Shown: positions 8,312 through 16,878 of the stretch, piece after piece
Numbering within the stretch: the stretch's first letter is position 1
How the letters are laid out: every line of letters starts with the position of its first letter
From: JAGVWJ01 sp964588555
GTDB taxonomy: Archaea; Micrarchaeota; Micrarchaeia; Anstonellales; Bilamarchaeaceae
Assembly: GCA_964588555.1 (NCBI GenBank)
Contig: CAZPPT010000003.1
Span: forward strand, 86,531-150,530
Direction: 5' to 3'
DNA length: 64,000 nucleotides
Position numbers and translations under genes: made by a program
The notes under the pieces: model-generated
What the model saw: only the letters and a program-made list of their open reading frames with translations
Databases searched by the model: none
Told to the model about the DNA's origin: nothing

Positions 8312-9084
8312 GCCGCATTCACCTTTACTGTTTTGTCCTTGATCGACTTTTCAAGGGCAGATAATGACTTTTCAGTAAAAATAACAACCCTGCCTGGCAA
8401 ACAGCCAGGTGCAAGATGCTTAACTGTAATGTCCTTTGCGAGTACTGCATCAACGCCTGCAATGTTGCGCACTGCCCTAAATGCTGGCGTGTCAGAGGCA
8501 AAAATAACAAGCGGGCCTTTTGAACCATTTCGTTTTGACCTGGCAAGGAGGTTCGTAAGCTTAAGAAGCTCAAATACCGACACCACATCCTTGGTCTTTT
8601 TCAGGTGCTCAAATTTTTCATCCATGACAACGGGCAATGAAAGTTCAATGGGCTCACGGATACGGGCTGTGATAATATCCTTATTGCCTGATGCCCCAAG
8701 TGCACTCATAACTGCTTTTAAGTATTCACGGGTATTAACATGCTCAACAAGCTTCTTCTCTGGTTTTGGCGGATGGGCACGTCGTCCCTTAACTGCATGC
8801 GGAACACGCTTTACCTTACCAAACTGTCCCTTTGGCTGTACTTCGTGTGGTAAGTGCGGGATACCCTTGTTTTTTACTGCCCCATACATTTCCTTTCGTC
8901 CACGGTATTTTGCACTGGTCTCAAGACCTGCAAAGCGATATGAACCCTTTGGCTGGTACTCCTTGCTTTCATCGCTGAGTACTGCGCGCTTGATAAGATC
9001 ACTGCGTACTGGTTCACTAAAAAGTGAGGGTAACGATATCTCCTTAAGCACCTTTCCTTCAAGCGAATATATGTTTGTTTTCAT
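8308..9084 (-). CDS. rpl4: Ribosomal protein uL4
   Basis: Large-subunit tunnel-constriction protein, 258 residues, archaeal/eukaryotic L4/L1e type. Segments such as EVQPKGQFGKVKRVPHAVKG (extended loop) and APGCLPGRVVIFTEKSLSAL near the C-terminus support the call. It lies between uL3 and uL23, overlapping uL23 by 4 bases. Confidence 0.95.
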   Translation of the reverse strand: MKTNIYSLEGKVLKEISLPSLFSEPVRSDLIKRAVLSDESKEYQPKGSYRFAGLETSAKYRGRKEMYGAVKNKGIPHLPHEVQPKGQFGKVKRVPHAVKGRRAHPPKPEKKLVEHVNTREYLKAVMSALGASGNKDIITARIREPIELSLPVVMDEKFEHLKKTKDVVSVFELLKLTNLLARSKRNGSKGPLVIFASDTPAFRAVRNIAGVDAVLAKDITVKHLAPGCLPGRVVIFTEKSLSALEKSIKDKTVKVNAA

Positions 9085-9095
9085 GTAATAACACC

Positions 9096-10034
9096 TTATT
9101 GAGCAATAGATAATATGGATGGTTCCTTTTGTGCCGTATCTTTTCTTACCGAAAGACGCAATTTTACCAATCGTTTTGACGGGCCTGGAATCGAACCACG
9201 TACGACCACATAGTCGTTTTTAACAAAACCATAATTAAGGAATCCTTCGGGCGGGTTTACTTCATCAACAGTTGAACCAATTTTCATGATGAGCTTGTTA
9301 AGTTCAGTGCGTGTGTGGTACCCCATCTGTCCTGCCTGCGGGACTGTGTATAGCACATACGCAGGATGCCATTGCCCAAGCGTACCGACATGCCGTCGTT
9401 TACCGGTTGCCTTCCTTCGCTGGATACTGATGCCAAAACGTTTTACTGCACCCTGCCATCCTTTTCCCTTGGTGACTGATATGATATCAACAAATTCACC
9501 TGACTTGAAAACTTCGCTGACTTTCAATTCCTTTCCAAGAAGGGATTTTGCATATTCAAGCTTTTCAGTAGCAGATTGTCCGCCGAGCCCCAGTTCCATG
9601 CGTTCAACATGTTTCTTCCCAATGCCAGTTCGTGACGGTTGTGAGAATACGAGGAGGCGTACGTTTGCAATATCTTCAGGCTTAAATGAAGGAGTTGCAT
9701 GGATCTTCTTTATATGGAGTGCCTTGAGTGTTTTTTCATCGCTTACGAGCTCGTCCCCAAGAGAATTTCCATCAGTGCCATATGCACGGTAACCATAGAC
9801 AAAAACAGGCGGAACTTCAACAATCGTTGCTGCGCTTAACACTTCCTGCCCTTTTGAAGGGGACTGTGTGTCATCGATATGGGAGACATGCGTCATGCCT
9901 GCCTTGTATCCTGGAAAACCAAGAATACGTTTAACATTGCTTTCCTGCCAGTATACGCGCGCGTTCTGCTGCGCTGCCCGTTTTCGTGGGCGAAATGCCA
10001 TACTGCCTCTTCGAGGTCGGTTAAGGTCTACCAT
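9096..10034 (-). CDS. rpl3: Ribosomal protein uL3
   Basis: First gene of the S10-type cluster here, 312 residues from MVDLNRPRRGSMAFRPRKRA. The conserved SVTKGKGWQGAVKRFG and the W-finger region KRRHVGTLGQWHP are present. I chose the ATG at 10034; the 22 codons upstream run into the structured leader and are not family-like. A TATA-like ATTTAAATAC is found about 190 bases upstream, so the mRNA probably has a long 5' leader. Confidence 0.95.
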   Translation of the reverse strand: MVDLNRPRRGSMAFRPRKRAAQQNARVYWQESNVKRILGFPGYKAGMTHVSHIDDTQSPSKGQEVLSAATIVEVPPVFVYGYRAYGTDGNSLGDELVSDEKTLKALHIKKIHATPSFKPEDIANVRLLVFSQPSRTGIGKKHVERMELGLGGQSATEKLEYAKSLLGKELKVSEVFKSGEFVDIISVTKGKGWQGAVKRFGISIQRRKATGKRRHVGTLGQWHPAYVLYTVPQAGQMGYHTRTELNKLIMKIGSTVDEVNPPEGFLNYGFVKNDYVVVRGSIPGPSKRLVKLRLSVRKDTAQKEPSILSIAQ

Positions 10035-10085
10035 CTGATCACGTCGTTTTGTGTAACATTTACTAATGCATTGCCCGAAAATTTT

Positions 10086-10170
10086 GGAAAAAGTTTCCAA
10101 TTGTTCGGAGCTCCGAACAATGGACCATAAATCGGTCCGCCGATTTATCGGCCATCAAAACTTTTTCTCC
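10086..10170 (-). promoter_or_regulatory. Structured leader upstream of the uL3 operon
   Basis: The region between a TATA-like element (about 10216-10225) and the uL3 start contains a 22-base perfect palindrome at 10100-10121 (half-site ATTGTTCGGAG), a second inverted repeat CCATAAATCGG / CCGATTTATCGG at 10125-10151, and an outer pairing GGAAAAAGTTT / AAACTTTTTCTCC at 10086-10096 and 10158-10170. In RNA this would fold as a three-part structure. Regulation by a ribosomal protein is a guess from position; a terminator for upstream transcription is the alternative. Confidence 0.5.
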
Positions 10171-10251
10171 GTCGGGTTGCCAAAGTAAAATAAGTGTAAT
10201 GAAAATGCATAGAAAAGTATTTAAATGTATTTACCATTTTTGAAGAACAAA

Positions 10252-10683
10252 TCACATCTGCCGTTTTGTCCTCAGGTGCACAGTGCCGTTGAATTTCCGC
10301 TTAAGCAGACTCTTAAGCGCCTTGATCCGTTCACCGTCCTTCCCGATAACAAGCCCGCGATCCTTTTCCTCGACAGTAAGCATGACTGCCTGCTCACCCA
10401 TCACATCGCGCACTTCGAGTGAAACAATTGAAATGTTGTTAAAGAACTGGCGTACGAATGTCTCGATGTCTGCACCATCTGCAATGATCGAAACCTTCTT
10501 CCTAAAAAGAGATTTAAGTTTCTGGATATTTGCGCCTTCCTTGCTAATCGCCCTGCCGACCTCCTCCGGATCCACAATAAAAAGGAGCATTGTCTCGGTG
10601 TTTATGTAATCCTTTGGCATGACGCCGGTTACCTTCTCAAACATAGTAAAATAAGAAAGGTCTTCGCTGTTTAGTTCAACCAC
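10252..10683 (-). CDS. nusA: NusA-like transcription factor (two KH domains)
   Basis: Archaeal NusA of 143 residues, consisting only of two KH domains without the bacterial N-terminal and S1 parts. The GxxG-type loops are VGRAISKEGANIQKL (about residue 40) and GLVIGKDGERIKALKSLL (about 112). In archaea it is encoded beside the RNA polymerase genes and eL30, as here. The gene normally next, uS12, is absent; uL3 follows instead. Confidence 0.92.
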   Translation of the reverse strand: MVELNSEDLSYFTMFEKVTGVMPKDYINTETMLLFIVDPEEVGRAISKEGANIQKLKSLFRKKVSIIADGADIETFVRQFFNNISIVSLEVRDVMGEQAVMLTVEEKDRGLVIGKDGERIKALKSLLKRKFNGTVHLRTKRQM

Positions 10684-10698
10684 ATGATCACTGCATTA

Positions 10699-11214
10699 TT
10701 ATTTTTTAGGTTTCTCTACAAGAGACATAAGCGTTGATGAGCCGACATCAAATACCGAGAGCACGCTGACGGAGTATGGCCTTCCGCATACTGAGCCAAG
10801 CTCAAGGACGTTGCCGTCAAATTCAATGACCGGAACGTTTGACTTCCTGGAATATGCAGTCACTTGTTCCCGCACTTCTGCGGGCGTATTTCGTGCAAAA
10901 ATAAACAGTTTAGCCTGTGAATTGATACTTGACTTAAGTGCAGACCGTGAACCGAATTCCACCTTGCCGGTTTCGACCGCAAGCCGGATTGCTGATGCAA
11001 GCGGGTGCTCCTTTTCACGCTTTGACTTTTTCCTGCGGATGACTTTGCGGGTCGGCAAATAATCTTCTTCCCTAACTTCTTGTGCCCCTTCAGCAGATTC
11101 AGAAACGGCTGTTGGAGTTTCTTCTACTTCTTCTGACCCTTCTTGACCTACTGCAGTTTCTGTCACATCTGAAGATTCTGCATCTTCAATATCTTCTTTT
11201 TTCTTGCGTGGCAT
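10699..11214 (-). CDS. rpl30e: Ribosomal protein eL30 with acidic N-terminal extension
   Basis: Residues about 75-170 form the L30e/L7Ae-like fold (SAIRLAVETGKVEFGSRSAL, then FIFARNTPAEVREQVTAYSR and LELGSVCGRPYSVSVLSVFD). The first 70 residues are an unusual extension rich in E, D, S and T followed by RKVIRRKKSKREKEH. Normal archaeal eL30 is about 100 residues. The start at 11214 (MPRKKKEDIED) follows a plausible SD. Confidence 0.9.
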   Translation of the reverse strand: MPRKKKEDIEDAESSDVTETAVGQEGSEEVEETPTAVSESAEGAQEVREEDYLPTRKVIRRKKSKREKEHPLASAIRLAVETGKVEFGSRSALKSSINSQAKLFIFARNTPAEVREQVTAYSRKSNVPVIEFDGNVLELGSVCGRPYSVSVLSVFDVGSSTLMSLVEKPKK

Positions 11215-11247
11215 AGTAACGTACCTCCTAAAAAACATTAAACTCCA

Positions 11248-12309
11248 TTATTTTTTTGATTTTTTTGGCGACTTCATGAACAGCCGGATCTTCCCAGTAC
11301 CAATAGGAACGGTCTGCCCGACGATGATGTTTTCAGTTACGCCGATCAGTTTTTCATCCTCTGCAAATGCACTTGCATTAATAAGATGCTTTACCGTTTC
11401 CTCAAACGCCGCACGGCCAAGGACGCCTACTTTTTCACCGCTTAAACCATGGCGGCCTATGGACTTGACAACGCCGTCAAATGTCATTGCGTCTGCTACG
11501 AGCATAATATGCCGAATGTCAACAAAGAGGCGCTGCATTGCCATGACGTCGTTTATCTCCTTGACGATTGCATTACGGGCAGCATCTATACCAAATACCC
11601 GTTCAATTTCCTTGATGTTATTAGTATAGACCCGTCGTGGGTCGACTGCTTCATGCGTAATCGCACCAAGAATGTTGCTTCCTGATGCCCGGACGAAATA
11701 TTCCTTTTCGCCCCGTACGACAACTGCACGGTTGATGCCTGCGATACCCTTTACCACGGACTCCTTGATCTTATTTGCAAGCTTTCGGATATAACGGGCA
11801 GTGAGGGGCTTTTCCTTTTCATCCTTCTTTTTCTCACGTACTGGCTTGATTGTTATAACAGGTTCGCTGACTTTTACGTTTGTTGAGAATTGTTCAAGGG
11901 CCTTCTTAAGCGCTGCAAACGTAACGCCGAGTGCCTTGCCGTCCTTTTCACGATAAATAACTGAAATATTCTTTTCTGAAAGGTCGTCTTCGACCTTTGC
12001 GACATCGTTTACAAAGATGCTTGACACATCCTTTGCAACTTTCTCAGCTTCGGTTTCGCTGCGGGAGTATGTGCTCTTAAGATACATGTCAATAATTGCC
12101 TTTTTTGGCTCCTTTTTTGCATCAACAATTTCGATCAAACGCGGAAGGCCGGTAGGCACGTGTTCCGCAACACCTGCATAATGGAACGTACGCATCGTCA
12201 TCTGCGTACCTGGCTCCCCAATACTTTGTGCAGCAATAACGCCAACTGCCTCGAAAGGCGCAACCATTGCTTTTGATTTTTTTATTTTTTCAGTCATCAA
12301 CATCACCAT
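11248..12309 (-). CDS. rpoA2: DNA-directed RNA polymerase subunit A''
   Basis: C-terminal part of the largest RNAP subunit, split from A' as in nearly all archaea, 353 residues. The start region has APFEAVGVIAAQSIGEPGTQ and MTMRTFHYAGVAEHVPTGLP, the trigger loop and bridge-adjacent region. A charged linker lies near residues 165-185. It begins two bases after the A' stop, so the two are coupled. Several ATG codons stand at the start. Confidence 0.96.
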   Translation of the reverse strand: MVMLMTEKIKKSKAMVAPFEAVGVIAAQSIGEPGTQMTMRTFHYAGVAEHVPTGLPRLIEIVDAKKEPKKAIIDMYLKSTYSRSETEAEKVAKDVSSIFVNDVAKVEDDLSEKNISVIYREKDGKALGVTFAALKKALEQFSTNVKVSEPVITIKPVREKKKDEKEKPLTARYIRKLANKIKESVVKGIAGINRAVVVRGEKEYFVRASGSNILGAITHEAVDPRRVYTNNIKEIERVFGIDAARNAIVKEINDVMAMQRLFVDIRHIMLVADAMTFDGVVKSIGRHGLSGEKVGVLGRAAFEETVKHLINASAFAEDEKLIGVTENIIVGQTVPIGTGKIRLFMKSPKKSKK

Positions 12310-12311
12310 AG

Positions 12312-14996
12312 TTATGCCGTATCTACGTCGTCCTGCTTTGCGGTATCTACTGCTTCGGCCTTGCTTGCAAGCATCGGGTCCTTTGCATCTCCGCCATAGG
12401 TAAACTGAACGACACTCATGTCAGCATTACGGACGGAATAGTCGTCGTAGACGACAAGATCCTGAAGCGCGTTGATAAGCCTGCGCTGCATGTAACCTGA
12501 ACGTGCAGTCCTGATAGCTGTATTGACAAGTGCCTCCCTGCCGCCCATAGCACAGTGGATATATTCGTATGCAGTCAGTCCGCGCTTAAAGGATGAATAA
12601 ACAAAACCGCGGTCCTTAGGTGCAAGCACACCTGGCTTAAAGTAGGGCAAAAGCCGTTTCTTGTAGCCACGCTTTAACCGTTTACTTCGCACAGTCTGCT
12701 GTGCGACAAGGGCACTCATCTGAATGGCGTTAAGAAGGCTTCCGCGTGCACCAATCTTTGCCATGATAATCGATGAATTCTCCTTGGTAAGGTCATCCTC
12801 GACAATCTTCCCAACATCTTCACGGGTTTGGGACGTAATCTGGATGATAAGCGCCTCAAGCGTTTCCTTAAGGCTCATACCCGGAGAACGTTCAAGGGTC
12901 TTGTTCTTATACTGCATGATAAGATTGTCAACTTCGCGGTCACTTTTGTTAAGCGTTTTCGTAATAAATTCTTCTGCCTTTTCAGAAAGCGTATATTGTT
13001 TAAGGGAAACGCTTAACCCTTCCGTGCTGATTGAAAGAAGTGCAAGGCGCGTCACCCTATTAAGAAAATCAGTGGCAAAGTCGGCACCCTCACTAATAAA
13101 TATGTGCTCGAGGATCGCGTTTTCGATTGCCTTACTATCGATTGCGCCTTTTGTAAGCTTTCCTTTGCTGATTACGATTTCTTCACCCATCTTGGACTGG
13201 ATCTTCATGCTAAGGTTTGACGGAAGCAATTGCGAAAAGAGAAGCCTGCCTGAGTATTTGCCATTTTTCCGGTCTGACTCGGGAAATTCCGTAATGCCTA
13301 TGGAATAAAGGAGGTTTGCTGCTTCTTCCTTAGTAAATTCACGATCTTCACGGGTAAGGAAGTATAAACCTGAAACATGGTCCTCCTGCGGCTTAATTAC
13401 CGCATGGCCGTGGCGCGGAGAAAGTAGCTGGTGCCCCACCTTCATAAGGTATCTTGCTTCTGCCTGGGCCTCTTCGGTCTGGATGATGTGGATATTCATC
13501 TCGTCGCCATCAAAGTCTGCGTTGTATGGCGGAATGACGACGGGGTTAAGCCTAAAGGTCCTGCCCGGTACGACACGTATCTCGTGGGCCATCATTGAAA
13601 TGCGGTGGAGACTCGGTTGCCGGTTAAAGATCGCAACGTCGCCATCGATGATATGACGCTCGAGTATCCAGCCGACTTTTACTAATTCCACAAGCTCTTT
13701 CTTAAGTTCAGGGTCATCACCAACACGCAACCGCTTTCCGTCAGGACGGATAAGATAGACGCCCTTTGGATATGTAGAGGAGGAAATAAACGCCTTTGCC
13801 TGTTCAAGGTTCCATTCAGTCACCCGCATTGGCACGGTGAGTTCCTCTGCCATAGCTTTTGGAATACCAACTTCATCAATTTTAAGATTCGGGTCGGGGG
13901 AAATAACCGTACGTGCCGAGAAGTTTACCCGCTTTCCGCTTAGGTTGTACCTAAAACGGCCCTCTTTTCCCTTTAACCGTTGCGCAAGGGTTTTAAGCGG
14001 TCTGCCGCTTCGATGGCGTGCCGGGGGGATATTGGCAGTTTCGTTATCAAAGTAAGTTATAACGTGATATTGGAGCAATTCCCAAAGGTCTTCAATAATA
14101 AGCTGCGGCGCACCTGCATTTATGTTTGCCTCAAGCTTCTGGTTGATCCTGATGATATCTACAAGCTTGTGCGTGATGTCGTCTTCACTTCGCTCACCCG
14201 TTTCAAGCGTAATACTTGGCCGAACGCTTACTGGCGGCACCGGAAGTGCAGTTATGATCATCCACTCAGGCCTGGAATAAAGCGGGTCAAACCCAAGATC
14301 GCGCAAATCATCGTCAGGTATTGATGCAAGCCAATCTCGGATGTCTGTTGGAAGAAGCACTTCCTTGTCCTTGTAATAAGTAACTGGCTTGAGGAGCTTT
14401 ATTTCTGGGATGACCGTTCCGCACCGGTTGCATTTTTTGGTAACGGTTTTCTTGCGGGTTTTTTTCTTCTTTTCCTCACCGGTGATCTCATCGGTAACCA
14501 GCTCACTAAGTACGGATGATTCCGCAGGTGCCTGGGCAGGAACCGCTGGTGCGATAGACGTAACGGATGAAGCTGCCGCCTCGGCCGGTGCCGGGGAAAC
14601 AGGCGGGACTACGATATCTGAACTGACCTCCTTCTCAACTTCCTGGACAATTTCACTTACAAGTTCTTTTGCAACAATCCGGCGTTTACAATTCGGGCAG
14701 GTACTTTTAAGTACAAATAAGATATGCTTTGCAAATCCGACGTGCGTCACCGGACGGACGAGTTCAAGGTGGCCAAAATGACCCGGGCATTCCTTAACGC
14801 GCCCACCGCATGTTTTGCACCGTAATCCGGGGTCAACGACACCAAGCCTCGTATCTACCAACCCCCCGTCAATGGGGTAGCCATCATCGTCATACGTATC
14901 AGGGACGATAATTTTTGCTGAGCTCATTTTACGGATCATTTCCGGTGAAAACAATGAAAACTTAATCCGGTCGACAATTTTTTGAACATGTACCAT
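12312..14996 (-). CDS. rpoA1: DNA-directed RNA polymerase subunit A'
   Basis: N-terminal part of the largest subunit, 894 residues, carrying the catalytic magnesium-binding NADFDGDEMNIH at about residue 490. The clamp zinc sites are visible: CKTCGGRVKECPGHFGH near 60-75, and CPNCKRR paired with CNRCGTVIP. About 65 residues between the latter two pairs are rich in Pro, Ala and Ser, then Lys, a low-complexity insertion longer than I expect for archaeal A'. The rest is typical (bridge helix region near GRSGREALVNTA-type sequence GGREALVNTAIRTARSGYMQ). Confidence 0.96.
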   Translation of the reverse strand: MVHVQKIVDRIKFSLFSPEMIRKMSSAKIIVPDTYDDDGYPIDGGLVDTRLGVVDPGLRCKTCGGRVKECPGHFGHLELVRPVTHVGFAKHILFVLKSTCPNCKRRIVAKELVSEIVQEVEKEVSSDIVVPPVSPAPAEAAASSVTSIAPAVPAQAPAESSVLSELVTDEITGEEKKKKTRKKTVTKKCNRCGTVIPEIKLLKPVTYYKDKEVLLPTDIRDWLASIPDDDLRDLGFDPLYSRPEWMIITALPVPPVSVRPSITLETGERSEDDITHKLVDIIRINQKLEANINAGAPQLIIEDLWELLQYHVITYFDNETANIPPARHRSGRPLKTLAQRLKGKEGRFRYNLSGKRVNFSARTVISPDPNLKIDEVGIPKAMAEELTVPMRVTEWNLEQAKAFISSSTYPKGVYLIRPDGKRLRVGDDPELKKELVELVKVGWILERHIIDGDVAIFNRQPSLHRISMMAHEIRVVPGRTFRLNPVVIPPYNADFDGDEMNIHIIQTEEAQAEARYLMKVGHQLLSPRHGHAVIKPQEDHVSGLYFLTREDREFTKEEAANLLYSIGITEFPESDRKNGKYSGRLLFSQLLPSNLSMKIQSKMGEEIVISKGKLTKGAIDSKAIENAILEHIFISEGADFATDFLNRVTRLALLSISTEGLSVSLKQYTLSEKAEEFITKTLNKSDREVDNLIMQYKNKTLERSPGMSLKETLEALIIQITSQTREDVGKIVEDDLTKENSSIIMAKIGARGSLLNAIQMSALVAQQTVRSKRLKRGYKKRLLPYFKPGVLAPKDRGFVYSSFKRGLTAYEYIHCAMGGREALVNTAIRTARSGYMQRRLINALQDLVVYDDYSVRNADMSVVQFTYGGDAKDPMLASKAEAVDTAKQDDVDTA

Positions 14997-15019
14997 CTTG
15001 ACACCTCAGTTAAGCACCA

Positions 15020-16858
15020 CTATCCCTTATCCTTCAGCAATAGCCTTGGGAATATGTAGAGGGATTTAATTTCATCAAGCAGGAGCTTAAATGCGTAACT
15101 CATCTCAATTGGGCTTGTGTTTTCACTTTCACAAACAGGACAGATGTCCTTGTTGCGTGCATAATCATGCGTTGCAACACCGCCGCACTCGTTACATATA
15201 AGCTGGGTTGTCTTGTCGCTTTCTTCAAGCAACCGCTCCTTGATAAGCATACTTGCGCCGTATCCGATAAGGCAGTCACGTTCCATTTCACCAAACCGTA
15301 GACCACCTTCACGTGCACGACCCTCAGTCGGCTGGTGCGTAAGCAATTGCACCGGACCGCGTGAACGGACATGCATCTTGTTGCTTACAAGATGATGAAG
15401 CCGCTGGTAATAAATGGCACCAACAAAAATGCGTGCCTTGATCTTCTGGCCGCTGATCCCATCATAGAGAATTTCCTCGCCAAACTCATCAAAGCCGTTC
15501 TTCTTAAGGATTTCTGCGTATTCATCTTCTTTGTTTCCGCTAAACGCAGTCCCGTCCATAAGATGACCTGCAAAACAGGCTGCCTTTCCACCAAGCATTT
15601 CAAGGAGGTGCCCGGCAGTCATTCTTGAGGGAATTGCATGTGGGTTCATGATGAGGTCCGGGCTGATGCCATCTTTTGTAAATGGCATGTCTTCCTGCGG
15701 GACAATAAGGCCGATAACGCCCTTTTGCCCGTGCCGTGATGCAAACTTGTCGCCGACCTCAGGAACTTTTATGGAACGGATGCGGACTTTCACCAAACGG
15801 TTGCCGCTTGGCCCCTCGGTGACAAGGACGCTATCAACACGCCCGCTTTCGCTAGGTTTTAATGCAAGCGAACTTTCATGTTTCTTCTCTTCAATTGCCC
15901 CAAATACGGAAATTTCTTCAAGGAAACGCGGGGGAGATGTTTTTCCAACGAGCACGTCCTTTCCCTTAACGTCGCTTTCAGGCAGGATAATTCCGTCTTC
16001 TGCAAGATTGCGGTATGCCTCCTCGCCGCGATACCCTGCAACTTCGGGCGTCGGGATCTCGACTTTATCCCGCTGCCCACCCGGGTAAACGCGTTCCTCA
16101 GTTTCATAGGTCTTAAACATTGCAACCCTGCCAAGGCCGCGGTCTACGGCATTTTTATTTACAATAACGGCATCTGCCATATTATATCCGTAATAACTAG
16201 TAAGTGCAACAACAAAGTTCTGCCCCGCAGCCTTGTTCTTGAGCTTAAGTGCACGATAAATACTTGTTTGAAGTATCGGCTGCTGCGGATAAAACATAAT
16301 ATATGCGCGAGTATCAAAACGCAAGTTGAAGTTGTTGGTATACACGCCAAGACTTTGCTTAGCCATGGCACATGCCATTGTAATTCTTGGTGAAGAGTTA
16401 TACTCGGCATAGGGTAAAACGGATGCGACAACACCAAAGATGCTTGAGGGATCTATTTCAAGATGCGTGTGTTCAGGCGTCAGGTCTTTTTCGTCAAGTG
16501 CAACGAATGCGTTTTCCTCTTCCTGCACATCAAGATATTCCACGACCCCCATCTTCACAAGGTGATGCCAGTTGATCGTATTATTCTTTAGTTTCTCAAG
16601 AATCTCAGGCGTGAGCCGTGACTTGCCCTGCTCAACAACAACGAGTGGCCTGCGGACACGACCCTTCCCGGTCATGACGTGTAACTCATCAAGCCTACTG
16701 TTATAATAAATATTAACCTGAAAGTTAAGCTCGTTCATACGGCGTTTCTCGCGTAGTCGTTTTACCAACTCAGCCCCGTTTGAGTGGGTACCAATGAGTT
16801 TGCCGTTGAAATAAACTGATGTTTTTGCATCCGGGGAACGCTTTTTTCGTTTAGCCAT
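15020..16858 (-). CDS. rpoB1: DNA-directed RNA polymerase subunit B'
   Basis: C-terminal part of the second largest subunit, 612 residues. Landmarks are YGYNMADAVIVNKNAVDRGL, KFASRHGQKGVIG (active-site lysines), GGLRFGEMERDCLIGYGAS, and a C-terminal zinc site CNECGG...CPVCES. The B subunit is split here, a condition seen in methanogens, halophiles, Archaeoglobus and some DPANN. It follows B'' by 20 bases. Confidence 0.96.
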   Translation of the reverse strand: MAKRKKRSPDAKTSVYFNGKLIGTHSNGAELVKRLREKRRMNELNFQVNIYYNSRLDELHVMTGKGRVRRPLVVVEQGKSRLTPEILEKLKNNTINWHHLVKMGVVEYLDVQEEENAFVALDEKDLTPEHTHLEIDPSSIFGVVASVLPYAEYNSSPRITMACAMAKQSLGVYTNNFNLRFDTRAYIMFYPQQPILQTSIYRALKLKNKAAGQNFVVALTSYYGYNMADAVIVNKNAVDRGLGRVAMFKTYETEERVYPGGQRDKVEIPTPEVAGYRGEEAYRNLAEDGIILPESDVKGKDVLVGKTSPPRFLEEISVFGAIEEKKHESSLALKPSESGRVDSVLVTEGPSGNRLVKVRIRSIKVPEVGDKFASRHGQKGVIGLIVPQEDMPFTKDGISPDLIMNPHAIPSRMTAGHLLEMLGGKAACFAGHLMDGTAFSGNKEDEYAEILKKNGFDEFGEEILYDGISGQKIKARIFVGAIYYQRLHHLVSNKMHVRSRGPVQLLTHQPTEGRAREGGLRFGEMERDCLIGYGASMLIKERLLEESDKTTQLICNECGGVATHDYARNKDICPVCESENTSPIEMSYAFKLLLDEIKSLYIFPRLLLKDKG

Positions 16859-16878
16859 TTTTTCAACCTCTTTAAGTG

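Noticed and set aside
178..10130. Many plus-strand open frames opposite the ribosomal genes
   Set aside because: They are antisense shadows of strongly conserved ribosomal protein genes with no family features of their own.
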